Positions 1-6,462 are shown, counted from the first letter of the stretch. The stretch is 13,889 nt of DNA from Holophagae bacterium (GCA_030637505.1 DAOWGJ010000032.1:1-13889); one strand, 5' to 3'. Notes: generated by a model from the sequence alone, not told the origin. Translations and numbers: made by a program.

Positions 1-153
1 CGGCGAGGTCAGGGTCATCAGGATGGAGACATCTGCGTCGTCGCTGACGGTGACCTCGTAGATCAGGCCCATGTCGTAAATGTTGACCGGTATCTCCGGA
101 TCGTAAATCGTCTTGAGCGCATCGATGACGCGGGTTTTAAGATCGGCATTCAT
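1..153 (-). CDS. sufT: SufT / MIP18-family (DUF59) Fe-S assembly protein, N-terminal part
   Basis: The 51 visible codons begin MNADLKTRVIDALKTIYDPE and continue with IPVNIYDMGLIYEV, the signature of the MIP18/DUF59 family (SufT, PaaD-like). The conserved DPEIPVNIYDMGLIY block is intact. The window ends at TLTSP, just before the usual family Cys motif, so the C-terminal half is missing. The ATG at 153-151 is preceded by GGAG at a good spacing (GGAGATTCT before ATG). It is last in transcription order after sufU, on the same strand, which fits SufT, a factor that helps load or maintain Fe-S clusters on client proteins. It is separated from sufU by 467 nt of repeats, so co-transcription is likely but not certain. 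A phenylacetate-type PaaD is less likely in this context. Confidence 0.85.
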   Translation of the reverse strand, partial: MNADLKTRVIDALKTIYDPEIPVNIYDMGLIYEVTVSDDADVSILMTLTSP

Positions 154-270
154 AGAATCTCCATCGAGCGGGGTTCACGAGTCCAGGGAGAGAGATGTTC
201 ACCACAGAGGCACAGAGAGCACAGAGGAACACAGAGTCTACGTCGAAGAGGACGGTTCCGGCGTTCACCC

Positions 271-286
271 ACCCGCCAAGGCGGGT
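271..286. repeat. Tight hairpin, 7-bp stem and 2-nt loop
   Basis: ACCCGCC-AA-GGCGGGT is a perfect inverted repeat inside the core of the composite element. It has no following T-run, so it is not a standard intrinsic terminator on either strand. Confidence 0.7.
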
Positions 287-340
287 CAATCTCAAGGGCC
301 TCCCGTCCCTCAGAACTCAGGGAGTCCCGATGGACGTTCT

Positions 341-373
341 GCCCATGAGAAAGCGGACTTCGTCCGCATGGGC
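341..373. repeat. Compound hairpin with GCGGAC-TTC-GTCCGC core
   Basis: The inner stem GCGGAC (353-358) and GTCCGC (362-367) closes a 3-nt TTC loop. An outer stem GCCCAT (341-346) pairs with ATGGGC (368-373), leaving a 6-nt bulge on the left. The inner 15 bases recur in inverted orientation at 502-516. Confidence 0.7.
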
Positions 374-460
374 GAACCTGCAAGGCTCTCGCACCAGTGG
401 TCAGGAGTAACCAGCTCGCCGGCATGCGAAGCAGGCTGGCGATTCGAGCGGTACGATCGA

Positions 461-476
461 CGAAAGCTGGCTTTCG
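461..476. repeat. Tight hairpin, 7-bp stem and 2-nt loop
   Basis: CGAAAGC-TG-GCTTTCG is a perfect inverted repeat with the same stem and loop size as the hairpin at 271-286 but an unrelated stem sequence. It lies in the core of the composite element. Confidence 0.7.
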
Positions 477-495
477 GAGAGAGGGACGCTTGAAT

Positions 496-522
496 CGGCG
501 AGCGGACGAAGTCCGCGTGCCG
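496..522. repeat. Hairpin, inverted copy of the 353-367 core
   Basis: GCGGAC-GAA-GTCCGC (502-516) is the exact reverse complement of the 15-base core at 353-367. It is extended by CGGC (496-499) opposite GCCG (519-522). The repetition shows that the core carries a recurring hairpin unit as well as the arm repeats. Confidence 0.7.
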
Positions 523-620
523 GCCGTATGGGATCGGCAGTCCTCTCTGTGGAACTCTGTGTTCTCCGTGTCTCTGTGGTTCATTGCTTTCCGGTTCTCC
601 GCAACAGGTTCAGGTGACAG

Positions 621-1067
621 CTACTCCGTCGTGACGTTTTCTTTCTTCTCTTCCATTGCGGCGTTGAGTGTGTGCCAGGCCAGGGTGGCGCACTTGACCC
701 TGACCGGGTATTCGCGAACGCCCTCGAAGACATGGAGTTTGCCAAGCGCCACCCCCTGTTCTTCGGCAACGCCGGTCAACATCTGATGGAATTCGTCGAA
801 CAGGCCCTGGGCCTCCTCGACAGACTTGCCCTGAACGGACTCGGTCATCAGCGATGTCGAGGCCGTGCAGATCGCGCATCCCTGGCCCTGGAATGAGATC
901 TCCTCGATGATGCCGTTCTCGATGCGGAGGTAGACCTTGACGATGTCGCCGCACAGCGGATTATGGCCGTCGGCGGTGCAACTGGCGCCGTCCATGATGT
1001 AGCAATTGCGGGGGTTCCGGTTGTGGTCGAGAATGACTTCCTGGTAGAGATCCTTGAGATCGGACAT
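621..1067 (-). CDS. sufU: SufU, zinc-dependent sulfurtransferase / IscU-like Fe-S assembly protein
   Basis: This 148-residue IscU-fold protein has the SufU-type pattern. It carries NPLCGD (Cys39, Asp41), CAICTAS (Cys64, Cys67) and VKCATL (Cys126), matching the Cys/Asp/Cys/Cys zinc and sulfur-acceptor residues of SufU. It also has the SufU-specific insertion around residues 84-104 (EEAQGLFDEFHQMLTG) that separates SufU from IscU. In known SufU systems the protein takes persulfide sulfur from SufS by swapping a zinc ligand. The start codon shares one base with the sufS stop (TGATG at 1069-1065), which argues for translational coupling. No SufE gene is present nearby, consistent with SufU being the SufS partner here. 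The stop is TAG at 623-621. Confidence 0.95.
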   Translation of the reverse strand: MSDLKDLYQEVILDHNRNPRNCYIMDGASCTADGHNPLCGDIVKVYLRIENGIIEEISFQGQGCAICTASTSLMTESVQGKSVEEAQGLFDEFHQMLTGVAEEQGVALGKLHVFEGVREYPVRVKCATLAWHTLNAAMEEKKENVTTE

Positions 1068-2311
1068 CAGCCGAATACCTCCCGGACGCTGTGGAGACCC
1101 TTGACCAGAGCGTCGATTTCGTCAACCCGATTGTACAGGCCGAACGAGGCTCTGACGGTGGCCGATAGGTTGAAGTGCTGCATGACAGGTTGAGCGCAGT
1201 GATGGCCGGCACGGACGGCGACGCCTTCCTGGTCGAGGATGGTTCCAATGTCATGGGGATGGATGTCCTCCATGACGAAACTCAGGGCGCCGGCGCGGTG
1301 TTGGGGGGCGCCGATCAGCCGGACGCCGGGGACCTCGAGAATTGCCTGGGTCGCATGTTCGAGCAGGGACTGTTCGTGAGCCTGGATGGCATCGATTCCG
1401 AGGTCATCAATGTACTCAAGTGCCTTGGCCAGGCCGATTGCACCTTCGATGTTGGGCGTGCCGGCCTCGAATCGGTGAGGGGGTTCGTTAAAGGTCGTTC
1501 GTTCGAAGCTCACCGAAAGGATCATGTCCCCGCCGCCCTGATAGGGCTTCATCTTCAGGAGCCTCTCCCTCTTTCCGAAGAGCACACCGATGCCGGTCGG
1601 GCCGTAGACCTTGTGTGAAGAGAACGCGTAGAAATCACAGTCCAGGGCCTCAACGTCGACCTTCATGTGGGGTACGGCTTGTGCACCGTCGACCATGACC
1701 GGGACGCCCTTATCGTGCGCCAGGCGAATGATCTCCTCGACGGGGTTGACCGTGCCCAGGGCGTTGGACACGTGGACCACACTGACGATGCGGGTCCGCT
1801 CGCTGATCATCTTTTCGAATTCTTCCAGGATCAGCTCGGCGTCATCGGTCATCGGAACGATCCGAAGGGAGGCGCCCTTCTCGTCACACAGAAGCTGCCA
1901 GGGAACGATATTCGAATGGTGTTCCATCTCCGTGATCAGGACCTCGTCTCCTGGGTTGAGCCTGGGTCCGACAAACGAATGGGCGACCAGGTTGATGGCT
2001 TCGGTGGTCGATCGGGTGAATACGATCTCCCGGCTGTCGCGGGCGCCGAGAAAGTTTTTGATCGAGGTGCGTGAGCTCTCGAAGGCAACGGTGGCTCTTT
2101 GTGAGAGCGCATGAACGCCCCGGTGGACGTTGGAACAGTCGTGCTCATAAAAAGACCGCACGGCATCGATGACCGCCTGGGGTTTTTGGGTTGTCGCCGC
2201 GTTGTCGAGGTAGACCAGCGGGTGGCCGTTCACATCTTGATGCAAGGCCGGGAAATCTGCGCGGATCGTCTCGCAGTTCAGGGTCGTTGCGGTTCCGGCG
2301 GGAACGCTCAT
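1067..2311 (-). CDS. sufS: SufS, group II cysteine desulfurase
   Basis: This 414-residue PLP enzyme removes sulfur from cysteine as a persulfide for Fe-S assembly. Visible motifs are the YLDNAAT N-terminal block (34-40), HHSNIVPW around His131, the PLP-contacting Asp208 (MVDGAQ), the Schiff-base lysine Lys234 in SSHKVYGPTG, and the catalytic Cys372 in RAGHHCAQP, the short-loop sequence of SufS/CsdA-type (group II) enzymes. Length is normal for the family. It starts at the ATG at 2311 with GGAG about 8 nt upstream. The gene is 124 nt downstream of sufD and overlaps the sufU start by one base. SufU is the expected sulfur acceptor. Confidence 0.97.
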   Translation of the reverse strand: MSVPAGTATTLNCETIRADFPALHQDVNGHPLVYLDNAATTQKPQAVIDAVRSFYEHDCSNVHRGVHALSQRATVAFESSRTSIKNFLGARDSREIVFTRSTTEAINLVAHSFVGPRLNPGDEVLITEMEHHSNIVPWQLLCDEKGASLRIVPMTDDAELILEEFEKMISERTRIVSVVHVSNALGTVNPVEEIIRLAHDKGVPVMVDGAQAVPHMKVDVEALDCDFYAFSSHKVYGPTGIGVLFGKRERLLKMKPYQGGGDMILSVSFERTTFNEPPHRFEAGTPNIEGAIGLAKALEYIDDLGIDAIQAHEQSLLEHATQAILEVPGVRLIGAPQHRAGALSFVMEDIHPHDIGTILDQEGVAVRAGHHCAQPVMQHFNLSATVRASFGLYNRVDEIDALVKGLHSVREVFG

Positions 2312-2435
2312 CGCCCGGTCTCCGGTCTGAGCCCAACCTTCTCACCAGTGTCCGGCTGCAAGGCGCAATACACGGCGATCTTCGGTGCTTTCTCGATTCG
2401 CTCACTCGACGTACCGCAAGTATGTCTTCGTTCGT
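2312..2435. other. sufD-sufS spacer, no gene seen
   Basis: This 124-nt gap sits in an operon whose other core joints can overlap. Read on the minus strand it is purine-rich in its first half. Close to sufS the plus strand carries two adjacent copies of CCGGTCT (2315-2328). I see no convincing hairpin terminator or promoter. The spacer follows directly on the basic tail of SufD, and both may derive from the same inserted sequence. Confidence 0.5.
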
Positions 2436-3764
2436 TCATCTTTCGAGATCACCGAATTTCATTGTGTCTTGCGCCTTTCGCTTCGAAAACTGGTGAGATG
2501 GTTGGCCGAGTCGAGCCGTCAACTGGTCTGCCAGTCGAGACCTGACTGCCTCGATCGGGATGCCTTCGAGAACCTCGGCGGCAAAGGCCAGGGTCAAGAT
2601 GCCCTCAGCGGTCGACCTGTCGATGCCACGGGCCCTGAGATAGAACAGGGCCTCCGGGTTCAGTTGTCCGACGGTCGAACCGTGGGTGCACCGGACGTCG
2701 TCCGCGTAGATCTCCAACTGGGGGTTGTTGTGGGCGACGGCGTCGGAGGACCTCAGGAGGGAGCGGCTGGACTGGCGGGCATCGGTCTTTTGTGCGTCCT
2801 CGGCGACGATGATCCGCCCGGTGAACACCGCTTTCGACCTGCCGTCGAGCACGCTTCGGAACCTCTGAGTGCTGGTGCAGTTGGGAACACGGTGATCGAC
2901 GATGACATGAGCCGTTCCCTGCTCATTGCCTCCGACCAGCGTCAGGCCGTCGAGAACGGTATCGGCGCCTTCGCCGACGAGATCGACCCGGATGTCGGCC
3001 CTTACCAGCGAACCCCCGAGGGCGGCTGAGCTGAGTCGGTAGGTGGCGTGTTCGTCGACGGTGACCGACAGCGATCCGACACACGAGCCCTCAGTGTTGA
3101 TTTCTACCAGGCGGGTGTGGCTCAGTGAGGTGTTTGGGCCGACGGCGACTTCGGTCACGGGGCAGATCAGGCTCCTGCCGTCGCCGACAAAGGTCTCCAG
3201 CACGGTAGCTTTTGCGCCCTCTTCGGCGATGATCAGGGTTCTGGGGTAGGTGACGATGTCGTCACCGGTCGTGTTGTAGACGATGTCGAGGGGTCGGTCG
3301 AGGTTTGTGCCAGGGGCCAGGTGAATCAATGCACCCTCAAGACCCTGGGCGGTGTTCAAGGCGACAAAGGGTTGATCGTCAATGCGGGCCAATCGGCCGA
3401 GGTGATTTTCGATCAAGTGGGGATGGGTGGCGGCGGCTGAACTCAGGGCCGTTATCGTGACGCCTGGCGGCAGATCGCCTTTGTCGATCTCTGTGACGAC
3501 TCGGTCATTGACGAAGGTGATGATGACGGCGTCGGGCAGGGTCCAGCCTTCGGTGGTGACTGTTGCTTCAGGCGCCTTGGCAAATTGGTGGTCGGTGACC
3601 GGCGCCAGCGACGTCAGCCGCCAGTCCTCGTCACGTCGCGACGGGAAACCCAACTCCTCGAATCGATCGCGGGCCTTCGAACCCAGTGTCGCCAGGATCT
3701 TCATCGGGTGGGCCGGGGAGGCAAAGTCCGGTTGAAAGAGAGGCTTCGATGCCATCGTCGTCAC
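2436..3764 (-). CDS. sufD: SufD, subunit of the SufBCD Fe-S scaffold complex
   Basis: This 442-residue protein has the beta-helix SufB/SufD core. The C-terminal block includes DVRCTHGSTVGQL with His361, equivalent to the conserved SufD histidine implicated in cluster assembly at the SufB-SufD interface, followed by the helical LRARGIDRSTAEGILTLAF and EVLEGIPIEAVR segments. The N-terminal LGFPSRRDEDWRLTSL block (about 38-53) is also typical. The family normally ends near TARLG (residue 420); here about 22 further basic residues follow (PSHQFSKRKAQ...), an odd tail. The start given is the GTG overlapping the sufC stop (GTGA); an ATG three codons downstream (3755) is an equally plausible start. 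Confidence 0.94.
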   Translation of the reverse strand: MTTMASKPLFQPDFASPAHPMKILATLGSKARDRFEELGFPSRRDEDWRLTSLAPVTDHQFAKAPEATVTTEGWTLPDAVIITFVNDRVVTEIDKGDLPPGVTITALSSAAATHPHLIENHLGRLARIDDQPFVALNTAQGLEGALIHLAPGTNLDRPLDIVYNTTGDDIVTYPRTLIIAEEGAKATVLETFVGDGRSLICPVTEVAVGPNTSLSHTRLVEINTEGSCVGSLSVTVDEHATYRLSSAALGGSLVRADIRVDLVGEGADTVLDGLTLVGGNEQGTAHVIVDHRVPNCTSTQRFRSVLDGRSKAVFTGRIIVAEDAQKTDARQSSRSLLRSSDAVAHNNPQLEIYADDVRCTHGSTVGQLNPEALFYLRARGIDRSTAEGILTLAFAAEVLEGIPIEAVRSRLADQLTARLGQPSHQFSKRKAQDTMKFGDLER

Positions 3765-4525
3765 CGCGAGATTTCGAGCGCAGGATCGGAATCCAGCCAG
3801 TCATAACCCCGAGCTTCCAATTCCAGCGCCAGCTCCCTCCCACCGCTTTCCACGATGCGTCCGTCCTTCAAGACGTGGACGAAATCGGGAATGATGTGGT
3901 CCAGCAAGCGCTGGTAGTGGGTGATGATGATGAAGGATCTGTCCGGACTCCGCAGGGAATTGACGCCTTCGGAGACGATCCGGAGGGCGTCGATATCCAG
4001 GCCGGAATCGGTCTCGTCCAGGATGGCCAGACGGGGTTCCAGTACCGCCATCTGGAAGATCTCGTTACGTTTCTTCTCGCCGCCGGAGAACCCCTCGTTG
4101 ACAGCCCGCTTGAGCAGGCTCGGATCCAGTTTGACGACATCGGCCTTTTCGCGCACCAGTTGCAGGAAGTCGATGGCGTCCACCGGTGGTTGCCCCCGAT
4201 GTTCGCGGACAGAATTCAGTGCCGTCCGGAGAAAATATGTATTGCCCACACCGGGAATCTCGACGGGGTATTGAAAGGCCAGGAACAGCCCCTCACGGGC
4301 TCGGGTTTCCGCGTCAATTTCCAGCAGGTTCTCACCCTGGAACAGGACCTCGCCCGAGGTGACTTCGTATTCTTCCCTGCCGGCCAAAACCGATGCCAGT
4401 GTACTTTTGCCGGAGCCGTTCGGCCCCATGATCGCGTGGACCTCGCCGGCGTTGACCTTCAGGTCAATGCCTTTGAGGATCTCACTGCCGCCGATGGCGA
4501 CGTGGAGGTTTCTGAGTTCAAGCAT
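3761..4525 (-). CDS. sufC: SufC, ABC-type ATPase of the SufBCD complex
   Basis: This 254-residue ABC ATPase has the Walker A motif GPNGSGKST (34-42), Q-loop Gln85 (FQYPVEIPG, with the SufC-typical sequence following), signature FSGGEKKR (146-153), Walker B LAILDE (166-171) with the D-loop SGLDIDAL, and switch His203 (ITHYQRLL). The FSGGEKKRNEI sequence is characteristic of SufC rather than transport ATPases, and there are no membrane segments. It powers conformational change of SufB-SufD during cluster assembly. The ATG at 4525 has GGAG about 8 nt upstream. It overlaps sufD by 4 nt if the GTG start is used. It is separated from sufB by 269 nt of repeat-bearing DNA, unusual for these two genes. 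Confidence 0.97.
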   Translation of the reverse strand: MLELRNLHVAIGGSEILKGIDLKVNAGEVHAIMGPNGSGKSTLASVLAGREEYEVTSGEVLFQGENLLEIDAETRAREGLFLAFQYPVEIPGVGNTYFLRTALNSVREHRGQPPVDAIDFLQLVREKADVVKLDPSLLKRAVNEGFSGGEKKRNEIFQMAVLEPRLAILDETDSGLDIDALRIVSEGVNSLRSPDRSFIIITHYQRLLDHIIPDFVHVLKDGRIVESGGRELALELEARGYDWLDSDPALEISR

Positions 4526-4603
4526 TACTAAGACTCCGAAAAACCGTCAGCAATCTGCGGACGGGAGGTTGTTGAGGTTGAAAGAACGAGAAAACGATTG
4601 AAC

Positions 4604-4638
4604 CGCAAAGACGCGAAGGCCGCAAAGGGAACGCAAAG
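4604..4638. repeat. CGCAAAG heptamer repeat, relative of the CACAGAG arms
   Basis: Heptamers CGCAAAG, CGCGAAG, CGCAAAG and CGCAAAG start at 4604, 4612, 4621 and 4632, so the gaps between units grow as 1, 2, 4 nt. The CACAGAG arm at 201-236 has the same design with gaps 1, 2, 3 and the same flanking AACC/ACC. Both fit the pattern CRCRRAG. It lies in the sufB-sufC spacer and is probably non-coding. Confidence 0.7.
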
Positions 4639-4645
4639 AAGATAG

Positions 4646-4675
4646 CCACAAAAAGGCACAAAAAGGCACAAAAAG
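4646..4675. repeat. Three 10-bp tandem units with phased A-tracts
   Basis: Three copies of the 10-mer SCACAAAAAG lie head to tail (4646-4655, 4656-4665, 4666-4675). Each carries five A residues after CAC, at about one helical turn spacing. Phased A-tracts of this kind are known to bend DNA. On the coding strand of the operon this is transcribed as three runs of U. Confidence 0.75.
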
Positions 4676-4762
4676 CGAAGGCAGAGGAACTACTGGGACT
4701 GCACTTGAGGAGCGTGGCCCTTCGAACCCGCATTGTGACGCCAGGCCGGTGCGAGCAGCTAA

Positions 4763-4786
4763 CTGAGAGCTGAGAGCTGACAGCTG
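4763..4786. repeat. CTGAGAG 7-bp tandem repeat
   Basis: CTGAGAG, CTGAGAG, CTGACAG and a partial CTG are arranged in tandem, ending 8 nt from the sufB stop codon. It is the third distinct short repeat in the sufB-sufC spacer. Confidence 0.65.
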
Positions 4787-4794
4787 GTCGCTCC

Positions 4795-6234
4795 TCACCC
4801 TACACTGCCTTCGAGGCTGACCCCGAGCAGCTTCTGTGCTTCGACCGCGAATTCCATGGGTAATTCCTTGAAGACCTCTTTGCAGAAGCCGTTGACGATC
4901 ATGGTGACGGCATCTTCGGTCGAAAGGCCGCGTTGGTTGCAGTAGAAGATCTGGTCTTCACCGATCTTCGAGGTTGTCGCTTCATGTTCCACCTGGGCGC
5001 TGGGATTTCGAATTTCGATATAGGGAAAGGTGTGAGCGCCGCACTCCGATCCGATCAGCATCGAATCGCATTGGGAGAAATTTCGGGCGTTGTCTGCGCC
5101 CTTGGCGACCTTGACAAGACCACGGTAGCTGTTCTGGCCTTTGCCTGCCGAGATGCCCTTGGAGATGATCGTCGAACGAGTGTCCTTGCCCAGATGGACC
5201 ATCTTGGTGCCGGTATCCGCCTGCTGCCGCCCGGCGGTCAGGGCCACCGAGTAGAACTCGCCGACAGATTTGTCGCCCTTGAGGATCACCGAGGGGTACT
5301 TCCAGGTGATGGCTGATCCCGTTTCCACCTGGGTCCAGGAGATCTTCGATTCTTCGCCGCATATTCCGCGTTTGGTGACGAAGTTGAAGATCCCGCCCTT
5401 TCCTGTTTCCTTGTCCCCCGGGTACCAGTTCTGGACCGTCGAGTACTTGATCTTCGCCCGGTCCAGCGCGACCAACTCGACCACCGCAGCGTGAAGCTGA
5501 TTCTCATCTCTCTGAGGTGCCGTGCAGCCTTCGAGGTAGCTGACCTGGGCATCTTTGTCGGCGATGAGCAGCGTGCGTTCGAACTGTCCCGTATTGGCGG
5601 CATTGATTCGGAAATAGGTCGAGAGTTCCATCGGACAGCGTACGCCTTCGGGAATGTAGACGAACGACCCATCGGAGAAAACCGCAGAGTTCAGAGCGGC
5701 GAAGAAATTGTCGGTATGGGGGACCACCGAACCGAGGTATCTGCGAACGAGGTCAGGATGTTCCTGAACCGCCTCGGAAAAGGAGCAGAAGATGATGCCT
5801 TCCTCGGCCAGCTTGTCCTTATAGGTCGTGGCCACGGAGACCGAGTCGAACACTGCATCGACGGCGACACCGGCAAGCGCCTTCTGCTCATCGAGGGGGA
5901 TGCCCAGTTTCTTGTATGTTTCCAGGATTTCGGGATCAACCTCATCGAGGCTCTCAAGGAGTTTCTTGGGCGCCGCGAAGTAGGAGATCGCCTGGTAGTC
6001 GACCGCGTCGTAGTGAACCTTCGGCCAGGACGGCTCTTCCATCGTCAGCCAGTGGCGATATGCTTTCAAACGCCATTGTGTCAGCCAATCGGGTTCGCTT
6101 TTCTTTGCCGAAATCGCCCGGACGACATCCTCGTTCAATCCGGGCGGAAAGGTCTCTTCCTCGATGTCCGTCACGAACCCGTGCTCGTACTCACGGTTCG
6201 CGAATTCTTCGAGCATTGTTGTCGAGTCCGTCAT
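4795..6234 (-). CDS. sufB: SufB, Fe-S cluster scaffold subunit
   Basis: This 479-residue protein is a full-length SufB. Conserved features include the N-terminal EYEHGFVTDIE block, YIPEGVRCPMELSTYFRIN (193-211), the core NFSQCDSMLIG (Cys389, equivalent to the essential E. coli Cys405) and SAQVEHEATTSKI with Glu416-His417-Glu418. SufB receives sulfur and builds the nascent cluster at the SufB-SufD interface. I chose the ATG at 6234 because GAGG lies 5 nt upstream and family homology begins here. The frame stays open for 71 more codons upstream, but that stretch encodes hairpin-derived sequence with no SufB similarity. It is the first gene of the SUF operon. No sigma-70 promoter is convincing in front of it. 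Confidence 0.97.
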   Translation of the reverse strand: MTDSTTMLEEFANREYEHGFVTDIEEETFPPGLNEDVVRAISAKKSEPDWLTQWRLKAYRHWLTMEEPSWPKVHYDAVDYQAISYFAAPKKLLESLDEVDPEILETYKKLGIPLDEQKALAGVAVDAVFDSVSVATTYKDKLAEEGIIFCSFSEAVQEHPDLVRRYLGSVVPHTDNFFAALNSAVFSDGSFVYIPEGVRCPMELSTYFRINAANTGQFERTLLIADKDAQVSYLEGCTAPQRDENQLHAAVVELVALDRAKIKYSTVQNWYPGDKETGKGGIFNFVTKRGICGEESKISWTQVETGSAITWKYPSVILKGDKSVGEFYSVALTAGRQQADTGTKMVHLGKDTRSTIISKGISAGKGQNSYRGLVKVAKGADNARNFSQCDSMLIGSECGAHTFPYIEIRNPSAQVEHEATTSKIGEDQIFYCNQRGLSTEDAVTMIVNGFCKEVFKELPMEFAVEAQKLLGVSLEGSVG

Positions 6235-6250
6235 ATGCACCTCGTAAAGT

Positions 6251-6265
6251 CCGACCATTGGTCGG
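6251..6265. promoter_or_regulatory. Palindrome at the sufB leader, possible operator
   Basis: CCGACC-ATT-GGTCGG is a perfect 6-bp inverted repeat with a 3-nt centre, ending 16 nt before the sufB ATG and next to its ribosome binding site. Its size and form resemble the binding site of a dimeric repressor; CCGACC/GGTCGG half-sites are familiar from TetR-type operators. It could also be an RNA hairpin near the ribosome binding site. No candidate regulator gene (SufR, IscR, TetR) is in the window. Confidence 0.4.
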
Positions 6266-6308
6266 TCGCCTGGTAGAACGACGGAGGGAGGCGCTTCATT
6301 CCCAGTGA

Positions 6309-6459
6309 CCCGGCCAGGCCGGGAGTCCCCAGCCCACGCTGCTCGCGTTGCTGGCCCGAGCCTGTCGGCTCGGCAAGCCTTCGGCCTGGCGTCGGTTCCA
6401 GACCCATTTTGCCTCCGGCAAAATGGGTCCTTTGCCCATTCCGCCAACAGCGGAACGGG
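6309..6459. repeat. Hairpin cluster between the DUF3108 gene and sufB
   Basis: Four strong inverted repeats follow each other: CCCGGCC-A-GGCCGGG (6309-6323), CCGAGCC-TGTC-GGCTCGG (6356-6373), a perfect 13-bp stem GACCCATTTTGCC-TCC-GGCAAAATGGGTC (6401-6429), and a 10-bp stem with one mismatch, CCCATTCCGC-CAACA-GCGGAACGGG (6435-6459). The last starts only 3 nt beyond the stop of the DUF3108 gene. No T-run follows any of them on either strand. They may slow or stop transcription between the DUF3108 gene and sufB, or protect 3' ends, but a classical intrinsic terminator is not seen. Confidence 0.75.
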
Positions 6460-6462
6460 TCC

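Larger units (their letters stand above)
201..580. repeat. Mirror-symmetric composite repeat element in the sufU-sufT spacer
   Basis: This element fills most of the 467-nt gap between sufU and the sufT-like gene. The left arm (201-236) has four CACAGAG heptamers starting at 203, 211, 220 and 230. The right arm (545-580) has the reverse complement (CTCTGTG at 545, 555 and 572, CTCCGTG at 564). Unit spacing counted from each outer end is 8, 9, 10 in both arms. By my hand alignment the two 36-nt arms match at 30 positions when one is inverted. The roughly 308-nt core holds several tight hairpins, listed separately. Open reading frames cross the element in several frames but give low-complexity peptides such as HRDTENTEFHRE, and none has gene-like features. 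The element is non-coding by my reading; its function is unknown. Confidence 0.8.

Noticed and set aside
201..580. CRISPR array in the repeat-rich spacer
   Set aside because: Repeat units are only 7 nt, spacers are 1-3 nt, and the longer hairpins are not regularly spaced; no cas genes are present.
113..786. Several overlapping open frames on both strands across the sufU-sufT spacer
   Set aside because: Their peptides are translations of CACAGAG repeats and hairpins, all frames are similarly open, and none has a convincing ribosome binding site or family match.
4518..4798. Small open frames in the sufB-sufC spacer
   Set aside because: They read through simple repeats (peptides such as QLSALSSQL and CAFLCLF) and have no gene-like features.
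5491..6276. 261-codon plus-strand frame opposite sufB
   Set aside because: It is antisense to the conserved SufB coding region; long shadow frames are expected in GC-rich coding DNA.
6401..6429. Rho-independent terminator
   Set aside because: The 13-bp stem is strong but no T-run follows it on either strand, so it is recorded as a hairpin only.
6235..6447. 71-codon in-frame extension upstream of SufB
   Set aside because: It encodes hairpin-derived sequence without SufB similarity; the ATG at 6234 has a good ribosome binding site and begins the conserved region.
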